Assembly (NCBI GenBank): GCA_025602905.1
Contig: JAHLKI010000041.1
Coordinates: 62,001 to 126,000 of the forward strand
DNA length: 64,000 bases
Source of the DNA: Phlyctochytrium arcticum
Lineage: Eukaryota > Chytridiomycota > Chytridiomycetes > Chytridiales > Chytridiaceae
Direction of reading: 5' to 3'
The notes beneath the pieces were generated by a model that saw only the letters and a program-made list of their open reading frames with translations, had not been told where the DNA came from and ran no database searches. The translations under genes and the position numbers were made by a program. Each line of letters starts with the position of its first letter. Within the stretch, counting starts at the first letter, position 1. Below, piece after piece: positions 34,965 to 45,845 of this stretch.

Positions 34965-37900
34965 TTAAGGCATGGGCTCCCTCGCTGGCTTGCTCTGCCG
35001 CATCGCAACGCCGCCCACATGCAGCTCGTCTTTACCAGTACCAATAACCACTGGCTCATATATTCGCTCGTCGGGTAGGCGTCCTAATTCGATAGCTTCA
35101 TTGACCCACGCTTGCGTCACCAAGCGCACCATGGGTGATGCGCTTGGTGCTTCAATTCCGGATCGAAGACTAATTAAGGATCGTAATACTCGCACGCGTT
35201 GCACAATGTTGGATACCGATTGGTAGTCACTTGCATCGACGACAATGTGAGTCGTCCACGGTGTGATGGCATTGTGTATTTCTGCCCCACGAGCTCGTAG
35301 CTTGCACTCAATAATGTCCAATGATGAGTCGGGGATATGCTCAGGCACATTGGGCGAATCGTGTTCGGCCAAAACAGAGCCTGGTACTGGTCCAGTGGGG
35401 CTCGAACAGCCATCAGTCTCCAAAGGTCCAGTTGAAGAGAGATCAGGGACCCCACCAACGAATGCAGCAGTCACTCGCACTTTTTCAAAGAGATCGATAT
35501 AAATTTTGATTCTCCGAAACAAAGAACCTTCGTGTGGCGCCAAGGAAAAGTATCTTTCTTCAATTTCAGCAATTGTATCGTGGCGATTAGGTTCCCGACC
35601 ATTTCCCGCGACATCCAGCGCCCTCTTTTTCCGCCGGCCTTCCAAAGCAGACATATCCATACTGTTGAAAAGTTCTTTCAGGCCCGAGGTTTTGATTTCG
35701 TTAGTGTAGCTATCGCCCCACATGTCGATACTTTCTTTGAAAGACTCTTTTGTGCCTTCCGTAGCAAATAACATGTACTTGGGATTCAGAGGGAGTAGGG
35801 TGTTTTCCTTGATGCAATCGCTAATATAGCGCGACTTGACAATATCATGAACGCCGGCCGCCTTGTAGTTATTCACTTTCAAAGTCCATAAATCAGCAAT
35901 GATCATATTGGTAGACGTGACAGGGTTCTGTACGCATGTTCCACCATGCTCCAAAATGGTGGTTTCGAGAACATGCTTGTCGCGAAAACCACCCTCGGTA
36001 GCATTGGGTACTACACAAAATTCTTTTCCATGAAACAGGTCATCCGTTTTAGTAATCTGAGTTTTGTCCACTCCCAAACAACTATTTGCGACACGCCATG
36101 CGGTAGCCGTTGCGATACGCCGAGCTACAGCCTTTTTGCGTTTTTTCTCCTTCATTTCCATATTCACCCCAGAAAGTAAGTTTGCCTTGCGCTCCGAGGA
36201 GTGTCGGATGTAGTCATGCAGTTGTGAGACGGTCATAACCCCATCAAGCCCCTTGTCTTCGCGCACCTTGATGAAGCGTGGGAAGCGCAAAGTCCACCCT
36301 GCGCCATATGTGTCCGTCTTGGTAACTTCCGACGAGCGAACCTGGATGACTCTGCCATACTCGGGAGAGAGAATCATGTCCGGCTTTTCTTTGCTATTCG
36401 CTGGGTGTATAAACCAGGAAGGTGGCCTTTTAGGATCATATGGACGCCAATGACCCTCCCGATATCGTGAAAGCTCGTCCATCTCCTTTATTTTGTATCC
36501 TGTCCCGACTTTGCAGAAACTGATCAGTCGGGAGGGTCCTTCGCCAACTTGTGGGTCTTCCATTATGGCGCACATGAAATGGGAGAGCCGTCCACGACGG
36601 CGACCTTCCCCATAATAGCCCCCCACAATTAGTAGATCCACATCATCGCCCATAGAATCTATATACTCTGCCTTGACTTTGCACCAGTGAGTTCCTCGGA
36701 CACCCGGCATGTAAACGGAAGACGGATCTTTCACGATCAGACCTTCCTCAGACTGTTCAATCCGTTGGCCCAAGTGAGTCATGACCTCCTCGGCAGTTTT
36801 AATCTCTTCATGGGGAAGAATCTCAATATAAGTTTCCTTCTCGCGGATGATTCGTTGCAAATATTGTCGTCGGTCTCGCAAACTCTGGTCCGCAATGTTC
36901 CGCCCGTTTAGGAGCACCACATCAAATACCACAAAACATGGATGAAGTTTGGCGGCCGTTCCCTTCTCTCGCACTTCCGTAGAAGCAGATCGTAGTGAAC
37001 CGAACGGCTCGTACACACCGGATTCAGTATTGAAGGCAAGAAGCTCGCCATCCAAAATGACACTTTCAACTTTGGAATCGAATTGATCGTAAATATAGGG
37101 TACCAGTGATCCGGCGTACTTGTCTTTGCCGTAATCCGGGGTGTAATTGGTGCCATGCCGTGAATACCACTGATATTGGCCCTTGTTCATGTGCATTTGG
37201 GTACGCTCACCATCCAGTTTTGTCTCCACCCAAAACGGCTTGTTGCCCATGTACCCGGGTATTTCCGAAATTTCCCGAACTGTCTTTGCGCTCATTGGCT
37301 TGAACGGGTTGAATAAAGATATTTGTTTAAACATCACCCGCTCGGTCGGGTCACGCAATTCCCTACATAGCTTCGCCAGGTCACTGGTGACGTTGAATTG
37401 ATCCATCGCATCGGGATGCCATATGCTAAACACAGAATTCTCCGAAATACCCAATTTGAGGTCTGTAGTGGTAGACACTTGGTCAGGATACTCTGTGCGA
37501 TGAGAGGTAACAGATTCCCCACCTTTTAGAATCATTCGCGCAGCCCACATCTGTTCCAAAGGCGAGCAGTTGCTAAATAGGTATCTGATGATTTCCCGTC
37601 GCTCGGATCTACAGCGATCTGGAGTGAGCTCGTAGGCTTGGTTGGTGTTACAAACAGGCGTACTCACTTTTCTGTTGCGACATTCAGATCGTCTAATTTG
37701 TTATTGATGTCTGCAATAGTGACATTACTTCGTCCTAGAACCGGCGCACGGTTTTTGATAATGTTGTGCAGGACACCGGGAAAATCTCCCGCAGCTGCCT
37801 GTCAAGAACAAAGCTTAATAGAAGCAAAAATTATCAACTTTTGGCAATCACTGTACGCTTCCAGCCTTCCCCGGATTGCGCCAATTGATGAGACTTTCGG

Positions 37901-38314
37901 CATCCGGAGCGTGGGGGGCGAGACCGAGGGCCTCGACATACGTCTTTGCGAGGACCTTGTCTTTCATGCCATACGAAGATCTGGACTTGTCAAGCTGACG
38001 GAAACGTATCAGACACCAAGCGAGAACGCAGGTTGATGAAGTTTCTCATACGTGCGGCAAAATTAAACGCATGGCGGGGAAAAAGTCTCCCCCGGTACTC
38101 CTCCATTCCTTCACAGGACCAATTGAGCAAAAATCGTTGGTCTCGCCATTTGAAGCAAAAATACCTCGATATATTGCTTCATTCGCTCTTTCTTGGCCCC
38201 ATTCCCGGGAATACGAAGAACAGCTTGGAGACATCGGCACAAGTCGTGGAAGGATGCTCGCGAGGCAATATCCACCTCTTGTCCCGGTACGTGAGACTCT
38301 GCTTCCTCGTCCAT
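34965..38314 (-). CDS. LIG4: DNA ligase IV
   Basis: Five exons: 38314-38165, 38108-38052, 37994-37857, 37798-37668, 37608-34965 (1,039 aa). LIG4 seals double-strand breaks in non-homologous end joining with its XRCC4/Lif1 partner. N-terminal DNA-binding domain: GGDFFPAMRLILPH, YGMKDKVLAKTYVEALGL, PLEQMWAARMILKG. Adenylation motif I is VETKLDGER, with the nucleophilic lysine in K-x-D-G. Further ligase motifs: SVILDGELLAFN, HPCFVVFDVVLLNGR, EGLIVKDPSSVY, and GAGWTLRFPRFIKVREDK. Two C-terminal BRCT domains follow (LFHGKEFCVVPN...LEHGGTCVQNP and a second near residues 900-1030). The join from exon 4 to exon 5 uses the acceptor 'cgctgtag', which keeps the frame. Confidence 0.95.
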
Positions 38315-38712
38315 CTTCTAAATGTCCACTTCCGTGGGACTGCACGCCAAGTCTAGCCGTATACCCATACGAAATCCCACTCCCTTCGCTGCTAGATCGT
38401 CGTTTTGTGCAAGGCTTTCACAATTGTGAATCTGATTGTGAATTGTCTGATTATTGTCACAGCAGCTCCATGAAGTGCACAGCCACTTTGTCAGCATCGG
38501 AGTTTCGCGCCGCGGCCGCGGTCCGGCGAGAATATGGCCAGCCATTATAAGGTTGCGTTTACCAGAGTCTCCAAAAAACTCTACTAGGTAGGCCAGCCGT
38601 TACGACATTTAATAAGGGTGCGGCTTGTTTGACGTGCTTCAGAAACCCTTATTTTACTTGACAGAAATTTGCCAAAAAAGTTGCCATCCCTTTTGCTCCG
38701 TGCTGCACCATC
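38315..38712. promoter_or_regulatory. divergent promoter LIG4/PPP4R4
   Basis: About 400 bp between the two divergent start codons. It contains a 9-bp inverted repeat, AATAAGGGT (38611-38619) and ACCCTTATT (38645-38653), 60-100 bp before the PPP4R4 start, and a cluster of ATTGTGA/CACAAT words near 38418-38445. I cannot name the factors. Confidence 0.4.
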
Positions 38713-41700
38713 ATGTCGCTCATCGATCCTATCGACTGGGACGATGTCCTCGGATTCCCTCAGGAGTCACTTGATAACCAGATCAAGGGCACCGACGAAC
38801 ATAAACTGTCCAACCGTCTTTACAAGGTCAGTTGGCTCGCATTCTCTCACGCGACGGGTTGACCCCAAAACTAAAGCTTGCGCGACCCGTAGACCGAGGA
38901 GGAGATCGAGCGCTACATGACGGACGAAAGTCTGGATGATATTGACCGTGCAATTCACTTGCTAAGGTGCCTATTCTTCCCGTTCTCCAACGTGGTGGTC
39001 ATCAAAAGTCGATGGCACCAAAAAACGATAAAGAAGCATTTCTCACTATTGTTGCTCTAGAAATGGGACCACGATACAAAAACAAAGCATCATTACGTCG
39101 CTGCCCAAGTTGCTGCAGGAGCACAACGCAGAAACGCGGAGTAGAGTTCTTCCAATACTTCTGGTAGTGTTATGTACCTGTTCCGATAGCATTGCAACAC
39201 CTGCTCATGCTCAGGTGTAAAATAGGAAACGATCCCACCCGAGTCCCATGATTTCCAAATAGCTGCTGCAAAAGTAATGAAAGAAGTTACAGACAAGGGG
39301 CACTTACCACCAAAAACGGTGCAAAGCGTAGCGACAGTTGCAAGGAAGATTATGGATAGGAAGGATGAAGGTGGGACCTTCGTTTCCCTCTCGATGGCAG
39401 CGATAATTGAGCTTGTGTGTCTCTAGCAACGGAGGGCGTGTGGGCAGAGGTCATGATAGCAGCCATCAAATACATGCCTCTGGATGTGGTGGAAAACGAG
39501 GTACAGCTCAGTGATGACTCCATTCTCAACGTTGTGGGAACCTCATCCTGAGCAATCAGATCTTACCAGAAGCTTTGATTGATGGCGCATTAGCCCAACC
39601 TTCACCCTTTCGGCTGTGGTGTGCGCAAGTCCTGGGGGCAATTGCTCCCCGCATAGAGAAGAAAAAGTATTTCAAATCATCCTGCATCATGTCGACCAAA
39701 CACACTCAACAAACCATGCAGGTCTCAAGAACTCTTCTTTAAAAAAGCGCTGCAGCTTTGCCAAGATACTGACTACGAAGTTCGCGCATGCATGTGTTGT
39801 CAGTTAAATGCCATCGCTCGCGCCGTAGGGTAGGTCCCGAAGGATCTTACCCCTTGTGTATTGTTAAACATTTCATAGAACGGAGTTGACGATCAAAGAG
39901 CTACTCCCAGAATATATTGAGCTAGTGATGGACGAAGAAGTGGTTGTGCGAGAAGCGGCCATCGAGAATATCATGCAACTACTTAACTTTTTCGATTCCG
40001 GTACGTGCGCAGTAACAATTTATTGGGTACGAGTACAAAAGGATAACCATTTGGGGGAATAGATTGCCGCAAAGAAGTCATAATACCAATGTGGAAGAAG
40101 CTGTGCGATGAGCGGTCTCCAAGACTCTTGGTCTGCCTAGCGCAACAGCTTGGAGTGTTTTTGTGGGAATGTAAAGGTGGGAAAAGTTTGGGTTCTAATT
40201 TTTCTCGAATTCGATCTGAATTTGAGGGAAGCCCAAATACCCGACTCGGACATGAAGTTTTTCGTCAACTTTTATCTATCCTTGATCAGCAAAGGAGACG
40301 CCAGCACTCGTGAAATGTGTGCATTTAACTACCCGGTTTGGCCTCTTCGCAGTACCTGGCCGGCTAGAGTCTTACAATGTTGAGCTTTTAGGCCTTAGTG
40401 AAGGTTATGTCAACACTGCCGCAGGGATTCGAAAGTTACAAGCTCGACAGTGCATTTGAGCAATTGGTAAACGATCAAAATGAGATTGTTCGCAGGAAAG
40501 TGGCAGCTGGTCTGCACGAAGTGGCTCAAATTTTGGGAAACCAATCATGGACGCTGCTGCGGACGGGATTTTTGAGGTTATTTGGGGACATGGAAACCGA
40601 CGTATATCGCCAACTATTTAAAAATCTGGGAAAAGTACTCGTACAGTTCGGTAGGGACGATGCTAGCCGGAAGGTATGCCAAAATTTAGTCCAACTAGTC
40701 GGGGCTTCATTTATTCAAAACAAATGTGCGCACGCAGGATACTCAATTGGACGACCTTTTGTTCTTGATATTGCGCCGTGAGCGCGAATGCGCGACCAGT
40801 GCGCGCACCAACTGGCGACTGCACTTTGATCTTTTAGAACAGTTTCGAGTTTTCCCTGAGGTTTTTGCGTCGGAACTACTCACGGCCCATTGCGTGCCGC
40901 TGCTGTTCAAACTTCTTTCCGATGTGAGCAATGTACCTTGGCTTCTATTAACCAATTGATTCTGAGTTTGGTTGCAGAACGTGGTAGTACCCATCAAGCA
41001 TACGGTGGTAGAAACTTTGTGCATGTTTTTGCGGCGGACCAAACGGTGGGAACATCGCGAGCGCTTGTGCCGGCAAATGCAAGGTAATTGGCCAACATTT
41101 CCAATGAGAGGCAGCCTGTGTCTTATATTTGCCCCAGAATTGAGGGATGGGCATAATTACCACACTCGGCTCTTGTTTTTAGATCTCTGCGAGACGGTCC
41201 TGGGCGTATTTTCCCACAGATTCTTTAAGGAAAATTTTCTTCAATCATATCTGGAGCTGGTAAAGGATCCCGTGCCAAACGTCAGATTGCGATTAGTTTC
41301 GCTCTTACCAGCAGTACGACGCACTTTGCGACTTCCCGCGGACTCTGCTCTTTTGCAAAAAGTTAGTGAAGCGGTGGGGACCTTGTTGACGGCTGACCAG
41401 GATCGAGACGTGACCGAGGCTGCCAGTTCAATATTGTCAAAATTGGGAGGCTCCTCATCGTCCTCATCAGATATGTTGGGTGGTGGTGGGCTCAGTAAGC
41501 GGGGGATTTTGGGGGCAGATACATTATCAAGATCACAAGACTCGTTAGACAAACAGCGAGAGGAGGAGGAGCAGCACGATCTAGGCAATGACTGGGACGG
41601 TGATGAATCTGGACGACGTCGAGATATGGATGAAGCTCGGCAGGAATTTGCCAAGCGGCTAGCGGACAAAGATCACGCCAAGAAAGGAAAGATAAAAGAG

Positions 41701-42553
41701 CCGATTCCCAAGGGACGACTAACGGCGGGCGCCGGTGCGCGTCGGCCTGCTCCCTTGGGCAAAGATCAGCCAGAACACCGAGGGTCGGCCAGTTCACAAG
41801 GCGCTGCTTCAACACAACCGACACTTTCAGCGGGGATGGCGCAGTCAAGATCTACAGGAGGTATCGGGCTTCGTCCCGTTATTCCTCCTGGACAGCCAAT
41901 TTCTACCGCATCTCTCGATCGGGATCGACGTCCTGTACGCTCTGCAAACGCTTTACAACACCCTCCAGTGCGGAGAACCGGTGCTCGGGATATTGGCGAG
42001 GAGGGTGAGCCTCCTAATCGCTTGCCTGGCCTTGGCTCTGTCTCTCGCACCGGGCTATCCTCCCCCCGAGGCACAAGAGCTGTTCCTCCAGGTAGGAGCC
42101 CGATGGTAGAGTCACTTTTTTCTGGTCGACTTATCCCAATTGGCCTGCAATCAGCCATCAATAAAGGAAGCCCTCTCCGTCGGTCCCAGGAGATCCTGAC
42201 CCGTGCCGCCGGCACTCCTTCGTCGGCCATCTCTCATCCACCTGGCGCAACTGGGCCAATGCTGACCCCTATTGCGACTCCCACTACTACAGCTTCGGGG
42301 ACATATTCTCTCACGAACAGTGGTAGTGGAGGTGTGGGGACTGCACGTCTTTTGCACGGGCAGCCAAAAGCGTGGACCAAAGGACAGCTGCAGCCGTTAC
42401 CCAAAAGTGGAGCGGGTGACTCGCATACCACCCAGTCCTCGTCCCACTCCTCGTTGTCGCGGTAAGTTTTGCAAGTATGGGGGCCACATATAGATACTAA
42501 CTGGAGAAAAAAACAGTGACCATGGTCGGTCCCGCCCTCTCAACCAATTTTGA
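38713..42553 (+). CDS. PP4 regulatory subunit 4-like HEAT protein
   Basis: Fifteen exons: 38713-38826, 38893-38966, 39061-39163, 39226-39370, 39427-39500, 39560-39666, 39722-39829, 39879-40000, 40063-40156, 40227-40335, 40392-40673, 40738-40923, 40978-41083, 41138-42461, 42517-42553 (994 aa). The exon 9/10 join is the weakest. HEAT repeats fill the first two thirds. Segments characteristic of PPP4R4, a scaffold subunit of protein phosphatase 4, include EEIERYMTDESLDDIDRAIHLL, QKQSIITSLPKLLQEHNAET, YEVRACMCCQLNAIARAVGT, REMCAFNYP, VVETLCMFLRR and RLLFLDLCETVLGVFSHRFF followed by VKDPVPNVRLRLVSLLP. The last third is a disordered Ser/Pro/Arg-rich tail after a charged coiled coil. The family is mostly described from animals. 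Confidence 0.85.
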
Positions 42554-43001
42554 CCAAGATATCTGTCTTCATTTCAAGCCCTAAATCTCAATGATGCACT
42601 TAGTTTTGTTTGTACATGTATGTAGATAATCAACCTGTATGTCTTGGGATGGACCCCGCGATGTGTTATCGTTTAACCCTCATTTCGCTGTGTGTACATA
42701 ATACATTTCACCCGGCATTTGCGCATGCAACACCATAAGTGCGTTCTAGGGAAGCAAAGCGTACAGTAGTACTAGTCCAGAAAAGTACATCAAAAGGGTT
42801 ACATACAACGGGCCACGGCCCAAAACAAAAATAAGAAAAAAAGTCTAGGTAAATAGAATATCTATAAAGTGATTAATGCTGGCAGGAGGCCCAAAAATGT
42901 GGTGCGTAGGTTCAATATGTAGGGGTACAGTGGGCGGGTTTGATGGAGAGACGCGGGACCGTGGGAAAGAGGATATGTGTGGTGATACGCAAGTAGCAAG
43001 A
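42554..43001. other. intergenic, 3' ends of two convergent genes
   Basis: A/T-rich sequence between convergent genes with no open frame or repeat that I can support. Confidence 0.5.
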
Positions 43002-43526
43002 TCATTCGTTGACCAAGTAACCGGGCGGCATGTCCGTATAAACAATGGCAGTAGTCGTCAACGGCCGAGTAGATTCGGTCGACCGCATGGTCCGTAATGT
43101 ATGTTGATCATGAAAGTAGTGCTCTCGTCCTCGAACGGTCCCGGCGTTGCCGCTCCTTGTAGATGCCGCATCATCGTCCACATTGATCACCTCGTGCATC
43201 TCGCCCTCGCCGCCCTCACCTTCATATGCTATTTGGACGGGCTTGGTCCGAGTCACTATAACCTTGTTGCCTCGACAGAACCCACTCCATCGCCATGACA
43301 AGCGCACGAAAATGACAGTGAGCAAGATACTTGCGAAAATGCCGAGCGGAATAAGGACGAGAGTTGCTGAAATCCGCGAGGTTGTTTCTTCCTTTAGGGG
43401 CCGTTGGTCTTGGTTGCTGCTGTTGCTGCTTCCATTGGCCGTTGAAGGGTCTACGGCAACAAAGGCGCTAGTTGCCATAGCTCGCAAAGCCAGCAGTAGC
43501 AAGGTGAAAGCCGGCGTCCTTGCCAT
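43002..43526 (-). CDS. small single-pass membrane protein
   Basis: Single exon, 174 aa. Residues 1-22 form a signal peptide (MARTPAFTLLLLALRAMATSA). A short Asn/Ser-rich segment with possible N-glycosylation sites (NGS, NSS) follows. One transmembrane helix spans about residues 53-75 (ATLVLIPLGIFASILLTVIF) followed by R/W residues, so the remaining 95 residues are probably cytosolic. That tail is acidic then Thr/Ser/Arg-rich, with no named domain. It looks like a type I membrane protein of the secretory pathway or plasma membrane; the function is unknown. Confidence 0.65.
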   Translation of the reverse strand: MARTPAFTLLLLALRAMATSAFVAVDPSTANGSSNSSNQDQRPLKEETTSRISATLVLIPLGIFASILLTVIFVRLSWRWSGFCRGNKVIVTRTKPVQIAYEGEGGEGEMHEVINVDDDAASTRSGNAGTVRGREHYFHDQHTLRTMRSTESTRPLTTTAIVYTDMPPGYLVNE

Positions 43527-43694
43527 TATTTTGCGCTTGGTCTTGCAACTTCCCTTGACGGGATCGTATATAGATATCGAAAAGGTTGTTCAGGCTTCTG
43601 TGGTTATAGGCCCTCTTTTCCACACTGACAGTCCTCAGACAGGCCGCTCAGATAACCGTTCGCCGGAGATAGATCTCTCGTTCGAGTTGGGAAA

Positions 43695-45683
43695 ATGCCG
43701 CTGCTGTTGATCCTGGCCGGCCGTGGTCTAAGACAAAATCCACCGCTAAATCGTATTCCGCAAAGTCTTTCTGGGTCTGCAAACCCTGCAATCCCTGCAG
43801 TTCGTCCGATATATAACAGCCCAGCTGGAAAAATAAAAGTTTTGCGCGGTCTCGTCTCCGCCACAAGATTTCACACTTTGTCACGGAATTACCTGCGGCT
43901 TTCAGAGATGGAGATGGACACTACGACGGAGAACCACGGCGGCGGCGGCAGTGGCAATGGCCAGAAGAAGCCCAAGAAGAGGAACAAGGCCGTTACTGAT
44001 CCCTCGAATCCCAACCCCGCCTCGCCGCTCGATCTCAAAATCAAACGGCGCCAGAAGCTCGAAAAGCGCGCTAAACAACAGAAACCGTCCCATGTACATA
44101 CCCCCATCCCCGATATCCCTCGGGCACCTCCACCACCGCCTAGAAGGCTCTTGCCAGTGCCATCTTGTGATGCTCCTGTTCCGCGAAATGCACCGTTTGA
44201 CCCTACCAAGCAGCCCGACGACAAGGCTACTCGTAGGCTAACCATCATGTCCTACAACATCCTGGCCCGTAAGTATATGGGATCTGCAAGTGGAAGGGCA
44301 TGCACCGTTCTTAACCATCCTATAGAATGTCTCTGCCGGAGAGAATTGTACCAGTACTGTGACAAGAATGATCTCAAGGGAAAGGTAGGTGACACATCAG
44401 CGATTTGCCCCAGAAATCGCATCTAATCTTTTGCTTATGAAACAGACTCGATTCCCGCTCATCATAGAGGAGCTGACGAAAACTATTCGCCCGGACGTGG
44501 CCTGTCTGCAAGAAGTGGACTGCTTCAGCGACGTTCTCGAACCAGCACTTCAGGATGCAGGTTATGATTCAGAATATCTGCAAAAGAATTCGGAAAAGGG
44601 AACTGGGCATGGATTGTGCATCATCTGGAAACGGGACTTGTATGGACTATTTACGTTGTTTTTCTGAACGATAATCCTAATTGTTTTATACTTGACAGGT
44701 TCCGCAAGCATGCATATGTGCCGCTACATTATGACGATTCGCCGCTCACTCATCCAACTCCCAAAACACCCGTCACGAACAATATTGCCCAAATGATTGC
44801 ACTTGAGTTTATATCTTCGTCTGCAGATACACAATCACCGAGAACGAGTAGGATACCCGGCCTGATCATCACCAATACGCACTTGTATTGGCGCCCTATC
44901 GCACAGTACGAGCGACTACGCCAGGCATATGTGTTGCTTCAAGAAGCAGTCAAGTTCCGTGCGCAGCTGGAAACAAACTCACAGGAGCAGTCAAAAGATG
45001 TGCTAGGGTGGCCTCTGTTTTTAGCGGGGGACTGGAACAGTACGCCCCAGACGGGAATGTACCGCATTCTGACAAATCAAAGCATGTCGGATATTCAACG
45101 CTCAAAACTCGAACCAGTCGAGTTTGAGGGGCCTCCCCTCGTTCCCCATGAACACGATGCCAACACTCCAGAACCCGCCAACCCCGCGTCCCCTCCCGAG
45201 AACCCTGTCCCACTACCCACTCTCCTGTCACGCCTTGCGGCTCTTCCCAAACTCGAATCTTGCTATGCAGCCTACCGCGCCACTGACCCATCTCATACTG
45301 TCAACCCCAGCTGGCTCACCATCCACGGTGGTACAAAGCAGAACCCGGCCGCTACTAATAAGGACGAGGGCGGTGAATTTGATAACGGGGGATGGGGCCC
45401 AGATGGCGAACATTGGGCAGATGAACCCACGTACACAAACTTTGCATCATGGCAGGGAACACTAGACTATATATTCTACACCACCGCCAATCCGACCCCC
45501 AGTCAGGTGACCGAACAAAGCGATACGCCATCACTGCCCGATCCAGCGCGGCCGGAAATCAAGGTCACCCACTTACTAGATATACCCCACGAAGAGTTTC
45601 TGCAACCGGGATTACCAAGCATCCACTTTCCGAGCGATCATGTGTCGCTCATGGCTGAGATTGAGCTCTCTGTGCCCGTCTAA
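43695..45683 (+). CDS. Ngl2-like CCR4/nocturnin-family RNase
   Basis: Four exons: 43695-44268, 44326-44384, 44446-44639, 44699-45683 (603 aa). It belongs to the endonuclease/exonuclease/phosphatase fold. Catalytic marks: SYNILAQCLCRRELY, CLQEVDCF (metal-binding Glu), NTHLYWRP, FLAGDWNSTP (D-x-N) and the terminal SDHVSLMAEI. In yeast the nearest relatives are Ngl2/Ngl3, poly(A)-preferring 3' RNases; Ngl2 trims 5.8S rRNA. The first 70 residues are basic and low in acids (RGLRQNPPLNRIPQSL), so a mitochondrial form is possible. A second Met (MEMDTTTEN, near 43909) would skip this part and start just before a Lys-rich segment that could be nuclear. A long insert sits between the D-x-N and SDH motifs. 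Confidence 0.85.
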
Positions 45684-45845
45684 GTTGACTATATTTATCT
45701 TTCTGAGACTTTCAACTGTTGTTGTCATTATTTTTAAAAGCTTGCACGTTTGGACAGATCATCTACATCTCGAGCAGATTTATGATAATGAAAATAATAT
45801 GTACAAGGATCTGAGAGGGAAGGTAGTGAACTGCGCACTTAGAGC

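Noticed and set aside
37637..37667. 31-nt intron or GTG start in LIG4 (frame beginning GTGAGTACG)
   Set aside because: GTGAGT is the donor of a normal 59-nt intron ending cgctgtag; using it keeps the frame and matches the ligase IV N-terminal domain.
43147..43710. 187-aa plus-strand open frame
   Set aside because: It is the shadow of the minus-strand membrane protein, which has a signal peptide and a transmembrane helix.
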